A DNA stretch of 64,000 bases from Candidatus Promineofilum glycogenicum (GTDB lineage Bacteria > Chloroflexota > Anaerolineae > Promineifilales > Promineifilaceae): assembly GCA_016707605.1 (NCBI GenBank), contig JADJHJ010000001.1:1-64000 (forward strand). Direction: 5' to 3'. Positions 51,201 to 59,825 of the stretch are shown here, piece after piece. Below the pieces are notes generated by a model that saw only the letters and a list, made by a program, of their open reading frames with translations, ran no database searches and was not told where the DNA came from. Every line of letters begins with the position of its first letter. The stretch's first letter is position 1. The position numbers were made by a program, and so were the translations under genes.

Positions 51201-52933
51201 GCATCGAGATCACCGTCACGCCGCCGCTGCAGACGGTCATCCCCAACACGTCGGCTTTCTTCTTCGTGGACATCAAGAACACTGGCGACGTGGCCCTGAA
51301 CAGCATTCAGGTGACGTCGGCCGCTGTGCCCAACTGTAACCGCACCTTCAGCACGCTGGCCGCCGGCGCGAGCATCACGCGCTACAGTTGCTCCGTCGCC
51401 AACGTGACCCAGCGCATCGACAACGTCGTGACGGTCACGGCCATCGATGCCCTGTCCAACACGCAGGTGTCGGCCGACGACGAAGCCAGCGTGCGCGTCC
51501 TACGCAACATCTCCATCAACATCGCCCCCGATCCGGCCGTCGGCAATACGCTGGTGAAGGGCCAAAACGCGGTCTTCAACGTGACCGTCATCAACCCCAG
51601 CCAGGCGCGGCTAATCGACGTCGCCGTCAAGGCGTTCGTCGATTATGACCTGCTGCAAGTGACCAACGGTCTGGAGTTGCCGGCCGAGAACGTGCCCGCG
51701 CCCACCTGCGACTTCACAGTCGGCACGCTGAACGCCGGGCAGGAGAAGGTCTATAGCTGCACCATCCCCAACGTGCAGGCCTCCTTCGCCATCGAGGTGC
51801 GCGCCACGGGTATGATCGAGGGCATCACCCAGACCGAGGACTTCGACATTGACGAGATCGGCGTCATCGACCTGACGTTGGAAGCTTTCTCCGACCCGTT
51901 CCAGGTGTTGGCCGGGCAGCCGACGCAGGTTGAGTTTAGCATGACGATGACCAACGTCAGCAACGTGCCGATGGCCCTCAATAGCCTGCAAAGCGCGGTG
52001 CACGGCAACCTGCTGAATGCGTCCAACGGACAGGTCAGCGCCAACAGTTGCCCCGGCTTGAATATGGCCATCCCGGCCGGCGAAGTGCGCACCTGCTCTT
52101 ATAAGGTCGTGCTCCTGTTGCAGCCGCCGGCATTTACCAACACCATCACCGCCATCGTGGCCGACAATGAAGGCCACGAGTTGACCGTGGTTGACGAGGC
52201 CATCGTCAGCGTGGCCGACTTCACGCCGCTGCAAGTGGTGCTGAGCGCCAACCCGCCCAGCCTGGTCGCCCCCGGCGGCGAGGTGAACCTGACGGCGCAA
52301 ATCACCAATAACATGTCCACCGAACTGACGCTCGACGCGCTGAACGACTCCGTCGTCGGCAACGTCAACGGCAAGGGCAATTGCGAATTGCCGCGGACGA
52401 TCATCGGCAACGGCAGCTACACCTGCACCTACCCGGTCACGATCAGCGGCAAGCGGCCCGGCGACGTGGTGACCCACACCATCACCGCCCGCGCCGACGC
52501 CGAAGAGGACAGCGACTCGGTGAGCATCAACATTACCCGCCAGCCGTCGGCGCGCCTGATGCTGCCCTCGGTGTCAAACCTGCCTGTTCCGGGCGAACCC
52601 AACAACGGCCCGTGCAGCGCGCTGGGGTTGTTGCCCAACCTGAACTACTACTACCTGCCCGACGACGCCAACGACTGGTATCGCTTCACGCTGGAGTCGG
52701 CGGCGCGCGTCCGGGTGATCATGGCCAACTACGTTGCCGATGGCCAGATCGTGGTCTATAGCGGCAACTGCTCCAGCCCGACGCTCCTGAAGAACAACGG
52801 CGACAACCAGACGACCAAGGTGGTCGATCTGGGGACGCTGCAACCGGGGTCATACCTGGTTTGGGTCATCGTGGATAGCAAATTCAGCAGCACTGTGCCC
52901 TACAGCCTGCGTGTTGAGACGCAAGCGCCGTAG
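48224..52933 (+). CDS. Large secreted protein with cadherin-like, Ig-like and DUF11-like repeats
   Basis: 1569 residues. Signal peptide: SIASIVAALLLALLVTAPAR then AAAPI. Then cadherin-like repeats, each marked by a Ca-site pattern such as FDPEGQTLLYDVLSGDGVAA, VIDSSLLDYEIKTSFKLNVR and VYSDQDTNDSHTFDITGGSG, through about residue 330. Later repeats begin with NDPPTTSGIAAVNVSEDAAN-type strands (tandem Ig/VCBS-like), one module contains VLRTVTYR as in the 56751 protein, and DUF11-like domains (IEITVTPPLQTVIPNTSAFF and further) follow. The last 120 residues, from RLMLPSVSNLPVPGEPN, are a PPC-like beta domain shared with two neighbours. An adhesin or sheath/matrix protein is likely. Intact frame. 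Confidence 0.8.
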   Translation: MKREATYLSIASIVAALLLALLVTAPARAAAPIINDQTLTIAENSPNGSSPSPSKIASFDPEGQTLLYDVLSGDGVAAFAVNQTTGVVTVIDSSLLDYEIKTSFKLNVRVTDPEPQSDEAVITINLIDQADQAPIMGDQTFSVPENSTAGTTVGTLVYSDQDTNDSHTFDITGGSGDGVFNIDSVGKITVAPGAQLNFEATPSYNMTVEIEDEGNLTDTALITVNLTNINENPTVTPATFTISEAAGNGTVVGTVAASDPENQTLTFSIVGVSPFAINSGSGQITVADSSQLNYENDPSIDFTVQALDPGGKSGSATITVNLTEENDPPKTTGLPDIVVNEGAGPRVINLWQYFSDDEDPDASLRFGVQGNSNTDLVTGAVINNAAGTLTLTFNATGTGGQANITVRAIDTEDAHVDDTFRVDVNDAPTGPETQSITVNEDAATSQVNLYEVFDDAEDADADMTYAVVSVSNPALFEPDPSVNEPNLVLDYAADVNGKSDVVVRATDSGGLSTQTTFKVTVNALNDPPTTSGIAAVNVSEDAANTVINLAAAFADKEDADNELDYTVTNNSNPGLFDSVTVNDAATTLTLDYKANTSGSANLTVQARDTDNGTVETTFTVTVGAANDAPTLTDITLTTNEDESVNFTANVFTSHYDDADNDPLVKVRIDSLPADGTLKLNGVNVTSGTEIPVAELGNLVFVPATNWNEGSTSFDWNASDGSNYAAAAALVTISVQGQNDKPTITDFQKTGDEGVNILFEAADFINVFNDVDGDTLQRIQITRLPTHGTLRRNNADVELNAQINISDLSGAGQLRFVPDAEWSGTDNFQWKGYDGKVYSDVATVTLTVNATNDRPNLDLNGGNPGTGFNTTFAAGGAAVRITGDGLDINDIDSETMQSATVVIINRKNGAKETLAANTTGTNIEASYSSANGALTLEGTDTIANYEKVLRTVTYRIDADVTNPDPAVRSIQFNVYDGTDISDDAFANVDVIVPRIEITVTPPLQTVIPNTSAFFFVDIKNTGDVALNSIQVTSAAVPNCNRTFSTLAAGASITRYSCSVANVTQRIDNVVTVTAIDALSNTQVSADDEASVRVLRNISINIAPDPAVGNTLVKGQNAVFNVTVINPSQARLIDVAVKAFVDYDLLQVTNGLELPAENVPAPTCDFTVGTLNAGQEKVYSCTIPNVQASFAIEVRATGMIEGITQTEDFDIDEIGVIDLTLEAFSDPFQVLAGQPTQVEFSMTMTNVSNVPMALNSLQSAVHGNLLNASNGQVSANSCPGLNMAIPAGEVRTCSYKVVLLLQPPAFTNTITAIVADNEGHELTVVDEAIVSVADFTPLQVVLSANPPSLVAPGGEVNLTAQITNNMSTELTLDALNDSVVGNVNGKGNCELPRTIIGNGSYTCTYPVTISGKRPGDVVTHTITARADAEEDSDSVSINITRQPSARLMLPSVSNLPVPGEPNNGPCSALGLLPNLNYYYLPDDANDWYRFTLESAARVRVIMANYVADGQIVVYSGNCSSPTLLKNNGDNQTTKVVDLGTLQPGSYLVWVIVDSKFSSTVPYSLRVETQAP

Positions 52934-52937
52934 TGGC

Positions 52938-52955
52938 TGCGGCCCGCGGGCCGCA
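52938..52955. terminator. 18-bp perfect palindrome after the cadherin-like gene
   Basis: TGCGGCCCGCGGGCCGCA, five bases after the stop. It can fold as a short GC-rich hairpin and could slow or end transcription; no U-run follows. Confidence 0.5.
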
Positions 52956-52980
52956 ATCGTTCAGCTTGGTTTGTAGGTAG

Positions 52981-53021
52981 AGGGTCGGCATTCACCGGAA
53001 GTTAAGGTGAATGCCGACTCT
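52981..53021 (+). promoter_or_regulatory. Stable hairpin directly upstream of a ribosome site
   Basis: GTCGGCATTCACC (52984-52996) and GGTGAATGCCGAC (53006-53018) are perfect inverted repeats with a 9-base loop; one G-U and two Watson-Crick pairs extend it to 16 bp, 52981-53021. GAGGAAG (53022-53028) follows at once, before GTG 53037. The stem would lie in the leader of the DUF11-like gene if transcription is shared with the gene before, and could control translation or be an attenuator. Confidence 0.6.
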
Positions 53022-53036
53022 GAGGAAGTCCGAAAC

Positions 53037-54878
53037 GTGAGTCGTCTTAACAGGTCTCTCGTCGTCCTCCTGGTGGCGGCTGTCATGCTGGCGGCGCTGG
53101 GCGTGGCCTGGGGCAGCACGCGCCAGGTCGAGGCTCAGGCTGATGGCACGGCTACCGACGCCGGGCCACTCATCCTCGTCGGCCAGAAGCCCCGCTTGCA
53201 AGAGTTCTTCGCCGGCGATGATGCCACCTTTACCGTCGGCATCACCAACACCGGCACGGTTGCCCTGCAAGGGGTTTCGGTTAGCAACGCCACCACCCCG
53301 TCGTGCAATCGCACCGATCTCGGCCCATTGGCCCCCGGCCAGAGCACCAGCTATACCTGTTCGCGGTCCGACGTCGAGACCAGTTTCCTCAATGAACTGG
53401 AGGCGACGGGCACGGCCAACGGCGGCGCGTCGGACAGCCACGTCGCTGATGCGTTCGTCAAGGTGCTGGCCCCCGACCTGCGCATCACCAAGCGGCCGAC
53501 GACGCAGGCGGTGCAGCCCGGGGCAACGGCCCGCTTTACCATCGTCATCTTCAATACCAGCCTCGACACCTTTTTAACCGACGTTGAGGTAGATGACAGC
53601 ATCGTTAATGATTGCGACCGCGATCCGATCGTGCCGCTCAACCTGGCGCCGGGCGAAAGCATTGACTACTCCTGCCAACAGAACAACGTCCAGGCCCCGC
53701 TGACCAGTGTGGCCGTGGTCACGGCCATCGATCCGCTGAGCGGCGACGTGCTGATGGCCAGCGACGTCGCCTGGGTCGACGTGCTGGACATGACGGCCGG
53801 CCTGATCCCGCAACCGAACGCCGTGGCCGAGCCGGGCGCGCCGGTCACCTTCCGCGTGTCGCTGGTCAACACCGGTAGCTCCCTGCTGACCCTGACCGGG
53901 CTGGCGACCAATCAGTTCGGCAACGTCCTCGACTCCGGCAACGACGCCATCGATCCGGCGCACAACACGTGCCTGCCGCAGCCGTCGCTGCCCACCATTC
54001 AGCCCTATGGCGGCAGTTATACCTGCTCCTTTGTGGCCAATGTGCAGGGGCAGCCGTCGGACTTTAGCGTCATTCTGAATGCCACGGCCAGGGATCGCAC
54101 CAACCAGACGGTGACGGCCACGACCAGCGGCACGGTGCGCATTACCAACGTGGCGGCGGCCATCAACGTCTCGGCCACGGCCGACCCGCCCTTCATCCAC
54201 CCGCCCAGCCGCAACGTCACCTTTAGCGTGCGCGTCGACAACACCAGCGAGGCCGACACGGTGACGCTGAACCAACTGCAAGACAGCTTGCTGGGCAGCC
54301 TCAATGGACGGGGCACGTGTGAACTGCCGACGACCATTCAGCCGGGCTTTGCCTACCAATGCGAGTTCTCGGCCGTGGTGTCCGGGCAGGTCGGGCAGCA
54401 GAAGTCGCGCACCATCACCGCCACGGGTTTGGACGACGACTTGAACCCTAAGACTGTGACTGATAGCACTACTGTCACCGTCAGCGTCACCGACCAGCCG
54501 ATTCGGAAGACCTATATGCCAGGGGTAGCCAACACTCTCATTGGCAGCACTTGCCTTGATGCTTCCCTGCTGATTCTAAACCGCCAGTTTGATCTCATTC
54601 CCCCGGCTCATGGCTCTCAGCACGTCTTTCGCTTCGATCTGACGCGCAACGGGCGATTGACGGTAGAAATGACAAACTTCGTACCCCGCGCCGGTCAGTT
54701 GGTTGTGTGGTCTGGGGCCTGCGGCTCACTGGAACTGATCGGCCGCAACCCTGACACGGCGCTGAACAAGACAGTCGAGTTGGGCACGCGCCCGCCCGGT
54801 CTGTACATCATCCAGATCATCAACGACGGCCCAACCAACCCCACTGATCGCTATCGGCTGATTGTGGACTTTGAGTAG
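53037..54878 (+). CDS. Secreted protein with DUF11-like (CARDB/Ig-like) repeats
   Basis: 613 residues. Signal: LNRSLVVLLVAAVMLAALGV then AWGSTRQVEAQ. At least four DUF11-like beta-sandwich repeats: FAGDDATFTVGITNTGTVAL with SCNRTDLGPLAPGQSTSYTC; VQPGATARFTIVIFNTSLDT with CDRDPIVPLNLAPGESIDYS; EPGAPVTFRVSLVNTGSSLL; and HPPSRNVTFSVRVDNTSEAD with LPTTIQPGFAYQCEFSAVVS. Many repeats carry Cys pairs that may be disulfides. The last 120 residues (from RKTYMPGVANTL) are the PPC-like module shared with the proteins at 48224 and 56751. Start GTG 53037 is chosen for its GAGGAAG; a GTG at 53007 lies inside the hairpin. Confidence 0.75.
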   Translation: MSRLNRSLVVLLVAAVMLAALGVAWGSTRQVEAQADGTATDAGPLILVGQKPRLQEFFAGDDATFTVGITNTGTVALQGVSVSNATTPSCNRTDLGPLAPGQSTSYTCSRSDVETSFLNELEATGTANGGASDSHVADAFVKVLAPDLRITKRPTTQAVQPGATARFTIVIFNTSLDTFLTDVEVDDSIVNDCDRDPIVPLNLAPGESIDYSCQQNNVQAPLTSVAVVTAIDPLSGDVLMASDVAWVDVLDMTAGLIPQPNAVAEPGAPVTFRVSLVNTGSSLLTLTGLATNQFGNVLDSGNDAIDPAHNTCLPQPSLPTIQPYGGSYTCSFVANVQGQPSDFSVILNATARDRTNQTVTATTSGTVRITNVAAAINVSATADPPFIHPPSRNVTFSVRVDNTSEADTVTLNQLQDSLLGSLNGRGTCELPTTIQPGFAYQCEFSAVVSGQVGQQKSRTITATGLDDDLNPKTVTDSTTVTVSVTDQPIRKTYMPGVANTLIGSTCLDASLLILNRQFDLIPPAHGSQHVFRFDLTRNGRLTVEMTNFVPRAGQLVVWSGACGSLELIGRNPDTALNKTVELGTRPPGLYIIQIINDGPTNPTDRYRLIVDFE

Positions 54879-54930
54879 GAGGCGCGCGGGCCGGCGCGAC
54901 GGCCTGGGCTGACGTTTTGACAGCTTAAGA

Positions 54931-54959
54931 TTGACCTTCATCTAAGGCCCGGCTAGAAT
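54931..54959 (+). promoter_or_regulatory. Promoter upstream of the SH3-domain kinase-like gene
   Basis: TTGACC at 54931-54936, a 17-base spacer, TAGAAT at 54954-54959. A second TTGACA lies at 54917-54922 but at the wrong distance. Predicted start near 54966, in the gap after the DUF11-like gene. Confidence 0.6.
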
Positions 54960-55060
54960 AGCAGAGCCAACCATTGAGGGACGCGCGCGGCCGAACGTTC
55001 GGCCGCGTGATCGACATCGTTGGAGCCAAGACAATCGTCGAGAGCATTGCCGAAACTAAG

Positions 55061-56722
55061 ATGGCTGTAGCGAGCTTGTTCGAAGAACTGCTGGATCAGT
55101 ATAAGATAGAACAACGCCTCGCCGAGAAGCGCTATACTGACCTGTACCGGGCCTATGACGTCGATGACGATCGTCTGGTGCGGCTGGACATTGTGCGTCC
55201 CGGTCTGGCGGAAGACAGCGGCTTTGCCGGCCGTTTTGTCAACCGCGCGCGCGCCGTGGCCCAGGTTCGCCACCCCAATATCGCCCCCATCGACCACATC
55301 GGCAAGACACCCGACGGCCGCCCCTACGTCGCCCAGGCTCATATCGACGGCCTGCCTTTGTCGCAGCGGTTGGAACAACTGGCCCGGCGCGACCAACCGG
55401 TCAATGCGCTCTACGCCCTGAAGCTCGTGCGCCAGTTGGCCGACGCCCTGGTGCTTGGCGAGCGGCTGGAACTGCTTCATCACGATCTCCAGCCCGACAA
55501 CGTGTGGCTGAAGAACGTTGCCCGGCCCAGCGACGAGTCCTTACTGCTGCTCGATCTCTTCATCCCTACCGAGCCGCGACCGCCGGCGTCGGATGAGCAC
55601 GACGCCTATCGGCCGCCGGAACGCCGCGCCGGCCGCGACGTCAGCCCGGCCGGCCACGTCTATTCGCTGGGCGTCTTCCTCTATCACTTACTGAGCGGCC
55701 GGCCGCCGGCTGGGGCAGTCTCGTGGCCGGCGGTCATGCTGGGCCGGTTGCGCGCCGGCGCTTCGCCCCTGGAGCGCGCCCGGCCCGGCCTCAGCCGCCA
55801 GACGTATGACCTGGTCGAGCGCTGTCTCCGCCGCGAGCCGGGCCGGCGTTTCGAGAGCGTCGACGCGTTTGTGGTCGCCCTCGATGGCGCGGTGGCGGCC
55901 GAGGAAGCGCGGCTGGGGGCCGGCGTCGAGCGGGCCGTCGAGCCACGCCGCTCGTTGGGCTGGCTGCTGCCGCTGCTGATCCTGTTGCTGGTCATTGCCA
56001 CATCCACCGTCGCCGCCCGCTGGCAGCGCCAGTCGGCTCTGGCCGCGCCGACGACGGTCGTCGCCACTTTCGCGGAGACGCCGACGCCGGCGGCGACGTT
56101 GGCCGCGCCGACGGACGCGCCGGCAGACGCCGCTGTGGCCGCCACCGACTTACCGGCTACCGACGCGCCTGCCACGCCCACCGCTGAGCCGCCGACGGCC
56201 GCGCCGACCGCTCTGGCGACGGGCACGCCGCCACCCTCGCCCACGCCGACCAGCCCGCCGGCGACGGCCGCCCCGACGCGCGTTCCCGTGGTGCGGGTGG
56301 TGCTCAACCAGATCAACCTGCGCCGTGGGCCGGGTGTCGTCTTCAACTCCGTCGGCAGCGTGCGCGGCGGCTCGAGCCTGCAGGTGTTGGCCTGGAACGA
56401 CGACGCCGAAAACCCGTGGTTCTTGGTCCTGACCGACGATCAGCGGATGGGCTGGGTATCGGCCGACGTGGTGGAGGCGGAAGACGCCGCGGCGCTGGCC
56501 GCCGTGCCCGCCGCGGCCACACTGCCGGCGACACCCTACCCGACCAGCACACTGCTGCCATCGCCGACGGCGACGACGACCACGTCCCTCGTCACGCTGA
56601 CGCCCGAGCCTAACGACGAGCCGGGCGACCCGGATGACCCCGGCAACGAAGAGCCGCCACCGACGGCCGAGCCGACCGAGCCACCCGAAGAACCGACGCC
56701 AACGCCGCCGCCATTGCCTTGA
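55061..56722 (+). CDS. Membrane kinase-fold protein with SH3 domain, lacking the ATP-anchoring lysine
   Basis: 553 residues from ATG 55061 (an in-frame TTG at 54974 is possible). Kinase fold: MAVASLFEELLDQYKIEQRL, then TDLYRAYDVDDDRLVRLDIV, where the VAIK lysine is Asp, then ELLHHDLQPDNVWLKN (HHD, catalytic Asp and Asn kept) and LLLLDLFIP (DFG becomes DLF). YSLGVFLYHLLSGRPPAG and TYDLVERCLRREPGRRFES complete the C-lobe. A membrane helix (LLPLLILLLVIATSTVAARW) and a Thr/Pro-rich linker come next, then an SH3b domain: VVLNQINLRRGPGVVFNSVG, SVRGGSSLQVLAWNDDAENP, and MGWVSADVV. The tail is Pro/Glu/Thr-rich. Same plan as the 46029 protein but with SH3 in place of LysM. Confidence 0.78.
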   Translation: MAVASLFEELLDQYKIEQRLAEKRYTDLYRAYDVDDDRLVRLDIVRPGLAEDSGFAGRFVNRARAVAQVRHPNIAPIDHIGKTPDGRPYVAQAHIDGLPLSQRLEQLARRDQPVNALYALKLVRQLADALVLGERLELLHHDLQPDNVWLKNVARPSDESLLLLDLFIPTEPRPPASDEHDAYRPPERRAGRDVSPAGHVYSLGVFLYHLLSGRPPAGAVSWPAVMLGRLRAGASPLERARPGLSRQTYDLVERCLRREPGRRFESVDAFVVALDGAVAAEEARLGAGVERAVEPRRSLGWLLPLLILLLVIATSTVAARWQRQSALAAPTTVVATFAETPTPAATLAAPTDAPADAAVAATDLPATDAPATPTAEPPTAAPTALATGTPPPSPTPTSPPATAAPTRVPVVRVVLNQINLRRGPGVVFNSVGSVRGGSSLQVLAWNDDAENPWFLVLTDDQRMGWVSADVVEAEDAAALAAVPAAATLPATPYPTSTLLPSPTATTTTSLVTLTPEPNDEPGDPDDPGNEEPPPTAEPTEPPEEPTPTPPPLP

Positions 56723-56750
56723 GCGATGGCCGGTGGGCGACATCCGAACC

Positions 56751-59700
56751 ATGCACAACCCGACCCTACACCCACTCCGACGTCTGGCGGCGCTATTGCC
56801 GGCCACGCTGCTGTTGCTTCTCATCCTCAGCCATCCAACCGCGCCGGCGGCGGCTGTGACCGCGCCCATCGTAGACCTGAACGGCGAGCTGGACGGCATC
56901 AATGCCGTGGCAACGTTTAGCGAAGACGAAGGGGCCGAGTCCATCGTCAGCGCCACGGGGCTGTTCATCACCTACCCCGATGGCGCGACGCTGACCGCGG
57001 CCAAGGCCAAGCTCCTGACGCGGCCCAATGGGGCGCAGGAGTCGTTGAGCGCCGATCCGGGCGCGACCGGGCTGACGGTCAAGTATCAGAAGGGGGAGTT
57101 GACCGTCGAAGGGTTGGCGTCGCCGGCCGCCTATGAACAGGTGTTGCGCACGCTGGCCTACAACAACACCTCCCAGTCGCCCGACATCAGCGACCGCCTG
57201 GTCGAGGTGACGGTCAGCGATGGCAGTCTGACCGGCGCTCCGGCTATCGCCACCATCTACATCAACGCCGTCAACGACGCCCCGGTGCTCGATAGCAGCG
57301 GCGACATGATCCTACCACCCATCAATGAGGACGATGTCAACTCCGGCGGTAATTCGGTCAACGGCATCATCGAAAGCGCCGAGCAGCAAGGCGAAGACCG
57401 CATCACCGACGTGGACGCCGACGCGCTGGAGGGCATGGCTGTCATCGAAGCCGTTTCGACCAATGGCGTCTGGCAGTACTCGTTGACCGCCGGGGCCACC
57501 TGGCTGCCCTTCCCGGCCGTGTCCAACACCGCGGCCATTCTGCTCAACGAGATGTCGCGCATTCGCTTTGTGCCCGCGCCCGGCTACAGCGGTTCGGCCA
57601 GCTTCGTGTTTCGCGCCTGGGATCAGAGCGCCGGCCGCGAGAACGGCCAGACCGACGTTGACGTGTCGATCAACGGCGGCGTGACACCCTTCAGCGCCCA
57701 GTCGGAAACGGTCGTGATCGAGGTGCTGCCGGTTGACGACCTGCCGCTGGTTGACTTGAACGGGGCCGAGGAGGGTACGGGTTTCTCGCCGCAGTTCTTT
57801 GGCGCTGGAGCGACCGTGGTCATTGCCGACAGCGACGCCACGATCAGCGACGCCGACCACACGACGCTGGTTTCGCTGACGGCGACGTTGACCAACCGGC
57901 CCGACGGCGCGGCCGAGTGGCTGGCGGCCGACACCGCGGGCACGAGTATCACCGCCGCGCCCTATGACCCGACGACGGGCCGCCTGGTGCTCAGCGGGCC
58001 GGACAGCGTGGCCGCCTTCCAGCAGGTCTTGCGCACCATCGTCTATCGCAATGATGCGACGACCCCTAACGCCGCCGCCCGCGTGGTCGAGGTCGTGGCT
58101 CACGATGGCATCACCGCGGGCAATGTGGCCGTCAGCACGATTCGCGCCAACCCGACCAACAACGCGCCGGTGCTCAACGCGCCCGCGCCCTTGCCGCTGG
58201 GCGACGTGGCCGAAGATACGGCCCAGCCGGCGGGCGCGGCCATCGCCGCGCTGCTGGCCGCCGCCGGCGATCCCATCAGCGACGCCGACGGTGGCGCGCT
58301 GGAGGGCATCGCCCTGTTCGCCGCCGATAACAGCCGCGGCATTTGGCAATTCAGCCTTGTTAACCCGCCGTCCGGCCCGGCCGATTGGCAGCCGGTGGGC
58401 GTCGTCTCGCCGACGGCCGCCCTGTTTCTGCCCGATACGGCCTGGCTGCGCTTCGTCCCGGCGGCTAACACCGCCGGCGCGTCGGGCGCGGCGACGTTCC
58501 GCGCCTGGGATCAGACCAGCGGCGCGGCCGGCCAGCGCGCCGACGCCTCGCAGACCGGCGGCAGCACCGCCTTCAGCGTCGCCGCCGGCAGCATCGTCGC
58601 CAACGTGACGCCGGTCAATGACCCGCCGCAGTTGAGCGGCCTGCCGGCCGCGCCGCTGCTCTACACGGAAGACGCCGCCGCGCTGCGGCTGCTGCCCGGC
58701 CTCATCGTGACCGACGTGGATAGCCCGTCGCTGGCCGCGGCGGTGGTGCGTCTGACGAACCCGATTGACGGCGATGCCGAGTGGTTGGCGGCCACAACCG
58801 GGGCGACGGGCATTGCCGCCGAGTATGAAGATGGTGTGCTGCAATTGACCGGCGTCGCCCCGGCGGCCGTCTACCAGCAGGTCTTGCGCACGGTGACTTA
58901 TCGCAACACGTCGCAAGACCCGGACGCGGCCGACCGTCTGTTTGAAGTGACCGCCGCCGACGCCCACAGCAGTTCGCCCGCCGCGCCCTTCACCATGCAG
59001 CTTCAGCCGGTCAACGACCCACCCGACCTCGATCTCAACGGCGCGGGCGCGGGCTTTGACAATGAGGCGGTGTTCTACATCAATCGCACGCCGGTTGCCC
59101 TGGCGGCCGATCTCGTCGCCTCTGACCGGGACAATACCACGCTGCGCGGGGCGACGATTCGCATCACCAACCCTCTTAACCCGCAGGCCGAACGGCTGAC
59201 GGCCGACACCAGCGTGGCGGCCAACATCGATCTTGACTACGACGAGGCCACCGGCGTGCTCAACTTGACCGGCGCGGACAGCGTCGCCAACTACCAGCTC
59301 GTCCTACGCACCGTCACCTATGACAACGTCTTGCCCCAGCCCAACGCCGCCGACCGCCGCATCGAGTTCACGCTGAGCGACGGCGCCGGGGTCAGCACGC
59401 CCCGCCAGACGCTGTTGCACCTGCTGCCTGCGCCGACGGCGCGGATGCTTCTGCCGCTGGTCACGCGCCGCGGCGAGGAACCCAACGACGTCTGCGCCGA
59501 CGCCTACCCGCTGGTGCTCAATCGCCACGAAACCTTCCTGCCCGATGACGCGATGGACTGGTTCTATTTCGACCTGGCGGCGGCGGCCAACGTGACGGTG
59601 GAGTTGCGCAACTTCAGCCCCGGCCGCGGCCAACTCAACGTGGCCAGCGGGCAGGGTTGCCAGCAGTTGCAACTCATCGGTACCTCCGGCGCGCCGACGC

Positions 59701-59825
59701 CCGACAAGACGGTGGCCCTGGGGCGGCGCGAGGCGGGGCGCTACTACGTGCGCATCATCGCCGACGGGCCGCTGAGCCAGACGGCGGTCTATGATCTGTT
59801 TGTGCAGACGACGGCTACCCCTTGA
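56751..59825 (+). CDS. Large secreted repeat protein with shared C-terminal PPC-like module
   Basis: 1024 residues. Signal: LAALLPATLLLLLILSHPTA then PAAAV. Four or more modules, each with PIVDLNGELDGINAVATFSE-type starts and a strand VLRTLAYNN, VLRTIVYRND, VLRTVTYRNT or VLRTVTYDN, then RLVEVTVSDG-like ends; between them come segments like FPAVSNTAAILLNEMSRIRF with Trp-containing loops (GVWQYSLTAGATWLPF). Such modules resemble VCBS/cadherin-related Ca-binding repeats. The last 120 residues begin ARMLLPLVTRRGEEPNDVC and match the C-terminal modules of the proteins at 48224 and 53037. ATG 56751 starts 28 bases after the kinase-like gene. Probably an exported surface or matrix protein. Confidence 0.78.
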   Translation: MHNPTLHPLRRLAALLPATLLLLLILSHPTAPAAAVTAPIVDLNGELDGINAVATFSEDEGAESIVSATGLFITYPDGATLTAAKAKLLTRPNGAQESLSADPGATGLTVKYQKGELTVEGLASPAAYEQVLRTLAYNNTSQSPDISDRLVEVTVSDGSLTGAPAIATIYINAVNDAPVLDSSGDMILPPINEDDVNSGGNSVNGIIESAEQQGEDRITDVDADALEGMAVIEAVSTNGVWQYSLTAGATWLPFPAVSNTAAILLNEMSRIRFVPAPGYSGSASFVFRAWDQSAGRENGQTDVDVSINGGVTPFSAQSETVVIEVLPVDDLPLVDLNGAEEGTGFSPQFFGAGATVVIADSDATISDADHTTLVSLTATLTNRPDGAAEWLAADTAGTSITAAPYDPTTGRLVLSGPDSVAAFQQVLRTIVYRNDATTPNAAARVVEVVAHDGITAGNVAVSTIRANPTNNAPVLNAPAPLPLGDVAEDTAQPAGAAIAALLAAAGDPISDADGGALEGIALFAADNSRGIWQFSLVNPPSGPADWQPVGVVSPTAALFLPDTAWLRFVPAANTAGASGAATFRAWDQTSGAAGQRADASQTGGSTAFSVAAGSIVANVTPVNDPPQLSGLPAAPLLYTEDAAALRLLPGLIVTDVDSPSLAAAVVRLTNPIDGDAEWLAATTGATGIAAEYEDGVLQLTGVAPAAVYQQVLRTVTYRNTSQDPDAADRLFEVTAADAHSSSPAAPFTMQLQPVNDPPDLDLNGAGAGFDNEAVFYINRTPVALAADLVASDRDNTTLRGATIRITNPLNPQAERLTADTSVAANIDLDYDEATGVLNLTGADSVANYQLVLRTVTYDNVLPQPNAADRRIEFTLSDGAGVSTPRQTLLHLLPAPTARMLLPLVTRRGEEPNDVCADAYPLVLNRHETFLPDDAMDWFYFDLAAAANVTVELRNFSPGRGQLNVASGQGCQQLQLIGTSGAPTPDKTVALGRREAGRYYVRIIADGPLSQTAVYDLFVQTTATP

